From: Solanum dulcamara | Taxonomy: Eukaryota > Streptophyta > Magnoliopsida > Solanales > Solanaceae | Reading direction: 5' to 3' | DNA length: 64,000 nt | Assembly: GCF_947179165.1 (NCBI RefSeq) | Contig: NC_077237.1 | Location: forward strand, 60,805,523-60,869,522 | Shown here: positions 58,090 to 64,000 of the stretch, piece after piece | Numbering within the stretch: the stretch's first letter is position 1 | Layout: every line of letters starts with the position of its first letter | The notes under the pieces: generated by a model | Seen by the model: the letters and a program-made list of their open reading frames with translations, nothing else | Databases searched by the model: none | What the model was told of the DNA's origin: nothing | Program-made: the position numbers and the translations under genes

Positions 58090-61000
58090 TGTTACACCCC
58101 TCACTTTTAAACTTGGATTGTCTTATAAGTTCCTTATACTTTATCATGTGAGCCGGATACACTACGACATAATCAAATGACTCTAAAGAAGGGAGAATGT
58201 GATACCCCATAGTAGAGAAGGTTTGAAATAGAGTCATAAGAATCTAGAAGGAATTGGAGGCAAAGTGATGAGTCGTAGGACTCGACTTACCTACGTAAGC
58301 TACTAACTTAGAAGTCTTACATACTTGAGCTACTTAAGGACATACCCAGCTTACGTAGCACGGATTACATAGGCTCCTAAAATACGATGAGATTACAAAC
58401 CCACGAGGAAGGGGAAAAATGACACGTGGCAGCCAATAGAGGAGTGACATGTGGAAGCACCTCAAGCAAGCAGGTGACCCACCTGGTTGGGGGGGTGGAC
58501 CCCACGCCACGTGGCAGCCCCTTATTGGTAGCATGTATGTGTTCGCCCAATGGGGGCCGAACACGTGTCACCCTTAGGGGCTGACACATGTCACTCCCTA
58601 AGGAAACATATATCTATATGTTAAGTGACTCTTAGTCACATTTTCTGTCCAAAACAGCAGCCAAAAAGAAAGGAAAAATGTGAGAAGAGCAAAGGAGGCA
58701 GCCATGGTTTAGAAGAAACTAAGGTAGGTTTCGAACTTTTTCTCCGCAAATTAATTATCTACGGTGTTTCTAAACCATGTAGAGATGTATATATGTATCT
58801 TACGATACCTATGGAACCATATCTTCAGCTTTACACTTGGGAAACTTGGAAGAAAATAAGAAAGAAGAAGAGGAAAATGTTAGGGGTACATGCTAGAGGG
58901 GCTACGGGTTGGGGCTGCCAAGGTAAGCCTCCGAGTTTCATTCTTTGAATTAATTATTTGAGGTTTCCTACGGTTATATAATAGTGTTTGATAACCAAAA
59001 ATTCCAATTTGGAGCAGCGAAGAAGGGACATAAACAGCCCGCTTAATTTCAGCACATTTGGAGAAGTTTCGAGTTGCAATTTGGCAGTTTTGGCCAATTT
59101 CCGGTAAGGTAACGTTTCTCCTCTTAATTTGGAGTTTATGGTATTATTAAGAAGTGTATTATATGTTGTTTAAGTTTTTGTAAATGTGAAAACATCATAG
59201 AGATTCCTAACGTTCGAAATAAACTAAGTTGGAGTCGTTATAGTGGAATTGTCGTTGAAGTAAAGCGATGTGCTTGTAAGGTGCTGCTGCAGGGGTGTGG
59301 TGTTTTATTGCAGGGACTAAATTTGTTCTAAAAGGGGTACGGGTGCTTCTTGTTGCAGCCACATGACCCCTCATTTCGTATAATTAAAGGTGTTACAAAA
59401 TAATGGCTAGACACCCTATTTGATATCGTAATTTTGAGCGAGTCATTTGGAGATTATGTTGTATATTGTTGGTGTGAATTTCTTAAACATATGATGCAGG
59501 TTGTTTTTTTTTATTGGCTGTATTATTTAGGGATTTAATTGGAAATTTTGATAGGGCACATTATAGGGGAGGTGCTGCCCAATTTTCATTAACGCCTTAA
59601 CTAATTAAAGAACTAGTTAAGGAGACGAACAAGGAAATAGGTTCCATGAATACTAAGGTGCAACCTAAGATTCTGGAAAGTTAAGAGTGGTTGATATTCG
59701 TATTAATTTCATGTTGAATAGGTTCAAAGGACAACAAGGCGAAAGAGATAAAGAGTAACTCATAAGAGGTATTTTAAGCTCTCTCTTGGCATGTTTTTGA
59801 CATAGGTATGTAAAACCTATTCTTTCTCTTCTTTTTGGCATGTCTTAGATGTAGGCTATGGATGACGAAAGATTTGGGGAAACTTCACTCTTAGGTTCTG
59901 AATATGACTTCAGGACTCTTGATCACTTCTGGATGCTAAAACTTTTAAAGTAGTTAAACTCCTACTCCTCAAAACTTCTATATGGCAGTATAACAATTGA
60001 TTTGACTAAGCTCTTTTTGTAAAAAAAAAGAAAGGATCTGAGATAACCAATGTTCGGACTGCTATAAGAGATTTCATATTGGTATATGTCTAGGATTTCC
60101 AAAACTCTCTTTTACATAGTCCTTAGTGATATTTAGAGGGTATACGTCAGATACTTTCTGCCTAAATCTCCAAGGCTGATTTACCTGATGACTTCACTGA
60201 GTCTCCGTTAATGATTTAAACGGTGTTTTGTTTCTCACTACTCTACTCGTCTATACTGTAACACTTCTTTCATCGCGCCTGGGCCGGGAATAGTAATTGT
60301 GCACAATCCACTATATTGTTCATCGTGCCCTCACTAGAAGGCCGGCTACATATGTATATATATATATAATGATATGATGATGTGTTGTAATAAGGAGGTG
60401 ATGGTACTACAGATATGATTCACCAGATCCCTGATAGGGCCGGCTATATTGAAAATTTGAGCATGCATGATTTTACTTTTCCAAGTACAGGTTTTTGATT
60501 TGATATGTTATCCCCTGCTTCTCTATTTCAGATATGCCTTTAGTCGTATTGTGTTATGTTTTATATACTCAGTACATTTGTCGTACTGACCCTTTTTTTC
60601 TCGGAGGAGGGGGGGTTGCATTTATGCCCGCAGGTACAGATACAGATTTTGGAGTCTATCAGCTTAGGATCCTGCTCAGCTCAGCTGGAAGAGGCTCCAT
60701 TATATCGGAGCCTAGCTTTTGATACTGACCACTAATGCATAGAATTGTTTTATCTATTTAGGGGTACGATGGGGGCCCTGTCCCGCCATATGTTGTCATT
60801 GATATTGTTAGAGGTCTGCAAACATGTATATGTGGGCTGTGTATATCAGTTTGATTCAGCTGGTTCTACATGATGTATGGTATATGTTATTATGTTATGG
60901 CAGCCTTGTCGGCTTGCATGTCCTTTCATGTTATGATACAAATGAAAAGGGCTACAGGTTTATGAAATGTTATCGCCCAATGGGGCTCTGTTGAATGATA

Positions 61001-61099
61001 TTTTTTTATTTACAATTCAATTTGACCACAACTTATAGTTAGGTATACAAGGGGTCCAAGTCGGACCCTAATCGCGGCTTATGGGGTTGGGTCATGACA
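58090..61099 (+). repeat. 3' LTR of element B (3.01 kb)
   Basis: Starts TGTTACACCCCTCACTTTTA and ends GGGGTTGGGTCATGACA, followed by the target duplication ATTGT. G-box 58562-58567 and a TATA-like run near 58607. It retains the segment deleted in the 5' LTR (after 59401). A hairpin CCC...GGG lies at about 60589-60616 and GGGGCCCTGTCCCGCC near 60772. Confidence 0.93.
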
Positions 61100-61104
61100 A
61101 TTGT

Positions 61105-61467
61105 CTGTTTATTTCGAACTTTCCAAATTCATATGAGTCCTTTCCAACCTATTTAGTATACTGCTCTATTTCCATATCTTTCTTTACATCACTTATATTT
61201 TAGGTTACCCCTATACGAAACCTTAATACAATCATGAGGTGCTTAGAATCCTCAATATACAGTACAAACTCCAGCCTTTTCCAGATGCTTTTTCCAAACC
61301 CATATTGACCTCCTTGTTACTATTACCATCACTTTAGTCATAAACTTAGTTCTTAAGGTCCGCCTTACTCATAGTTTAGTCAAATCTCATTCTTATTATG
61401 GACAAGGTATACTACAACCTTGTATCTCCTTTTCCTTTTATTTCTAAGAAAATTTGGGCAGAGTTTT
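61105..61467 (-). mobile_element. Internal piece of element X right of B
   Basis: On the minus strand it ends AAAAACTCTGCCCAAATTTT at 61467, then TAGAAATAAAAGGAAAAGG and CAAGGTTGTAGTATACC, matching A 15965-16035 and C 20295-20360. It is the leader side of X, in the orientation opposite to B. No coding frame. It is interrupted at 61468 by another LTR. Confidence 0.75.
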
Positions 61468-64000
61468 TGTTACACCCCATACTCTTGAGCTCGGAATGTC
61501 TCTTAAGCTTCTTAGCAGTTACTATATGAGCTGGATAATCTACAACGCTATTAAACAACCCCAAGGAAGGTAGAATGTGATGCCCCATAGTAGGGAAGGT
61601 TGGAAATAGGGTTATGAGAAGTCAGAAGAAGTTGGAGGCCAAGTAAGGAGTCGTAGGACTCGACCTACCTATGTAAGCTACTAACTTAGAAGTCCTACAC
61701 ACAAGCTACTTAAGTACACATCGAGCTTAAGTAGAAAGGAGTGCATAGGCTCTTGACGTAAGACGAGATTACGAGCTCACGAAAGAGAAATAAGAAAACG
61801 ACGCACCTACTCGTTGCAAGTAGGTGATGCACCTACTTGGAAAAGCAGGTGATGCACCTACTTAGGGTCAAGTAGGTGATGTAATAGCTTGGGGTGGACC
61901 CCACTGCCACATGGCAGCATGTGATTGGCCTTACAAGTTGAGGTGGCATCCTAGGGGCTGCCACATGTCACCCTAGGGGCTGCCACGTGTCACCCTAGGG
62001 GGATGCCGCGTGGCACCTTCTAAAGAGGTGTATATATATATATATTATATGACTCTTAACTTGCTCATTATACAAAAGTCATCCAAGAACTTTGAGAGAA
62101 AAACGTGAAGAAGGACAAGGAACAAGGCAGCCACGATTTTGAGAAATTAAAGGTAAGTTCTTCAATTTTTTCTCCGTGAATTAATTATCTACGGTGTTCC
62201 TCAACCACATGGAGATTTATCTATGTATCTTATGATTCCTACAAAACTGTATCTTCAGCTTTACACTTGGGAAACTTGGAAGAAAGTAAGAAAGAAGTAG
62301 AGGAAAATGCTAGGGGTACAAGCTAGAGGGGCTACGGGTTAGGGCTATCAAGGTAAGCCTCCGAGTTTCGTTCCTTGAATTAATTTTTTGAGGTGTACCA
62401 CGGTTATATAATAGTGTTTCATAACCGGAAATTCCAATTTGGGGTAGTAGAGAAGTAACACAAACAGCCCGCTCAATTTCAGCAAATTTGGAGAAGTTCC
62501 GAGTTGCAATTTGGCAGTTTTGGCCAATTTCGGATAAGGTAAGGTTCTCCTTTAAATTTAGAATTTATGGAGTTATTATGGAGTGTATTATTTAACTTTT
62601 ATACTTATGTAAGTATAAAAAAAGTCATGGAGATGCTCAGCGAAAGAAACAATCAAAATTAAAGTCGTCGTAGTTAAATTGTAGTCGAAGGGAGGCGTTG
62701 TGTGGTTGGAGGCGGCTGCTGATTGTGTGGTGTGTGTTGCAGGGACTAAATTTCTTATAAAATATGTGGGGGAGCTGATTGTTTGAGACACATGACCCCC
62801 CTCTTCGTACGACTAAAGGTGTTACAAAATAAAGCCTAGACACCCTATTTTGATATCGTAATTTTGAGTGAGTCGTTGGGAGTTTATGTTGTATATTGCT
62901 GATGTGAACTGCTTAAACATATGCTGCAGGTTATTGTTTTTGGTTGTCTGTACGTATTAGGAGTGGATTTGGAAATTCGTATAGGGCACATTGTAGGAGA
63001 GGTGCTGCCTAATTTTCGTTGACGCCTTAACTAATTAAAGAACTAGTCGAGGAGACGAACAAGGAAATAGATTCCATGAATACTAAGGTGCAACCTAAGA
63101 TGCTGGAAATTTAAGAGTGGTTGATATTAGTATTACTTTCATGTTGAATAGGTTCAAAGGACGACGAGGCAAACGGGATAAAGAGTAACTCATAAGAGGT
63201 ATGTGAAGCTCTCTCTTGGCATGTTTTTAACATAGGTATGTAAAGCCTATCTTTTCTCTTCCTTTTGTCATGTCTTAGATGTAGGCTATGGATGATGAAA
63301 GCTTTGGGGCAACTTCACTCTTAGATTCTGAATATGACTTCAGGACTCTAAATCACTTTTGGATGTTAAGACTTTTAAAGTAGTTAAACTCCTACTCCTC
63401 GAGTCTTCTATATGACTATATAACAATTGATTCGACCAAGCTCTTTTTGTAAAAAAAAGAAAGGATCTGAGATAACCAACGCTTGGACTGCTACAAGAGA
63501 TTTCATTATGGTATATGTCTAGGATTTCCAAAACTCCTTATTACATAGTCCTTAGTGACATTTAGAGGGTATACGTCAGATACTTTCTACCGTAATCTCT
63601 AGGGATGATTCACCTGAAGACTTCATTGAGTCTCCGATAATGATTTAAATTGTATTTTGTTTCTCACTACTCTACTCGTGTATACTGTAACATTTCTTTT
63701 ATCGCGACTGGGCCGAGAATAGTAATCGTGCACAATTCCACTGCATTATTCATCACGCCCTCAATAGAGGGTTGGGTACGTATGTATATATATGATGATG
63801 TGTTGTAATAAGGAGGTGATGGTACTACAGATATGATTCACCGATTCCCTGATAGGGCCGACTATAATGAAAATTTGAGCATGCATGATTTTACTTTCCC
63901 AAGTATAAGTTGCTGATTTGATAATTTACCCTCTGCTTCTCTATTTCAGATATGCTTCGAATTGTGTTATGTTATGTTTTATGTACTCAGTACATATGTC
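61468..64000 (+). repeat. LTR I, main-family LTR running off the window
   Basis: Starts TGTTACACCCCATACTC after GTTTT and is cut by the window end at the ACTCAGTACATATGTC block, about 530 bases before the expected LTR end (compare B at 60565). It contains three CACCTACTT/AAGTAGGTG copies (61804-61881), G-box 61984-61989, TATATATATATATAT 62031-62045, and GGTGCTGCCTAATTTTCGTT (63001). From 62200 it resembles the LTRs of B closely; its first part is nearer to S1. Whether it is a solo LTR or the start of another element cannot be seen. Confidence 0.88.

Larger units (their letters stand above)
45371..61099 (+). mobile_element. Element B: complete main-family LTR retrotransposon with nested insertions
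   Basis: Bounded by the 5-bp target duplication ATTGT (45366-45370 and 61100-61104). Parts in order: 5' LTR 45371-48298, primer site 48303-48314, interior, purine tract 58076-58089, 3' LTR 58090-61099. Removing the nested S2 insertion (5498 bp plus its 5-bp duplication) leaves about 10.2 kb. The interior lacks recognisable gag, protease and RT; only integrase remnants near 57170-57900 show its gypsy origin. The two LTRs are clearly alike but differ by many substitutions and a 95-bp deletion in the left one, so the insertion is not recent. It lies inside element X in the opposite orientation. Confidence 0.93.

Noticed and set aside
58625..58948. A 107-codon open frame in the 3' LTR of B, with a partly similar frame at 46042-46251, lysine-rich.
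   Set aside because: It lies in the untranslated leader of the LTR, is broken in the other copies (for example a stop at 62297 in LTR I) and resembles no protein family. Similarity reflects LTR homology.
1..64000. Endogenous pararetrovirus, host disease-resistance gene, tRNA gene or CRISPR-like array.
   Set aside because: I looked for such signals and found none; all coding motifs belong to gypsy gag-pol or to the RTE LINE, and the tandem repeats lie inside LTRs and have no spacer structure.

Overview
This window is plant nuclear DNA made almost entirely of long-terminal-repeat (LTR) retrotransposons in advanced decay, with one non-LTR retrotransposon. I find no intact host gene, tRNA gene, CRISPR array or prokaryotic feature. 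Base composition is AT-rich, coding stretches are broken mostly by stops that look like C-to-T or G-to-A changes, and insertions are nested several deep, as in pericentromeric heterochromatin. The LTR types, the chromovirus-like pol proteins and an RTE-type LINE with a (TTG)n tail resemble what I know from Solanaceae (tomato, potato, pepper); that assignment is inference.

Layout. 1-2935: 3' end of a Ty3/gypsy element (G) and its LTR. 2936-3626: spacer with a 132-bp tandem duplication. 3627-7325: minus-strand gypsy element (H), LTR plus integrase. 7326-10148: Athila-like element with a decayed tRNA-Asp primer site and gag. 10149-21126: a complex of the main family, whose LTRs of about 3.0-3.5 kb start TGTTAYACCCC, end TGACA and are followed by an initiator-Met primer site. 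It reads LTR1 (with an inverted block) - internal A - LTR2 - internal C - LTR3 fragment. 21127-29745: a gypsy RT scrap (J), then a minus-strand gypsy element (F) with a 3.2-kb LTR beginning TGTAGCGACCC. 29746-33680: plus-strand gypsy pol (E) and the head of its LTR. 33681-38366: plus-strand gypsy LTR, gag, protease and RT (D). 38367-64000: minus-strand main-family element X, split by later insertions of the same family.

The right half is an insertion stack that can be read base by base. X cuts D. Inside X lie LTR S1 (41809-45245), element B (45371-61099, target duplication ATTGT) and LTR I (61468 onward). Inside B lies solo LTR S2 (50465-55962, target duplication CTATG). Inside S2 lies a 5'-truncated RTE LINE (51454-53494, target duplication TATAGTT). 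Element A keeps the uninterrupted sequence at the S2 site and B's LTRs keep it at the LINE site, which supports both insertions independently.

The least ordinary observations are two separate 5S-rRNA-derived segments inside main-family elements X and B (one joined to the pol tail through an 8-bp microhomology), the tandem LTR-internal-LTR array, the in-place LTR inversion, and LTR features conserved across copies: G-box plus TATA, palindromic CACCTACTTG/CAAGTAGGTG repeats, and two GC-rich hairpins. I see no evidence of a new enzymatic or defence system.
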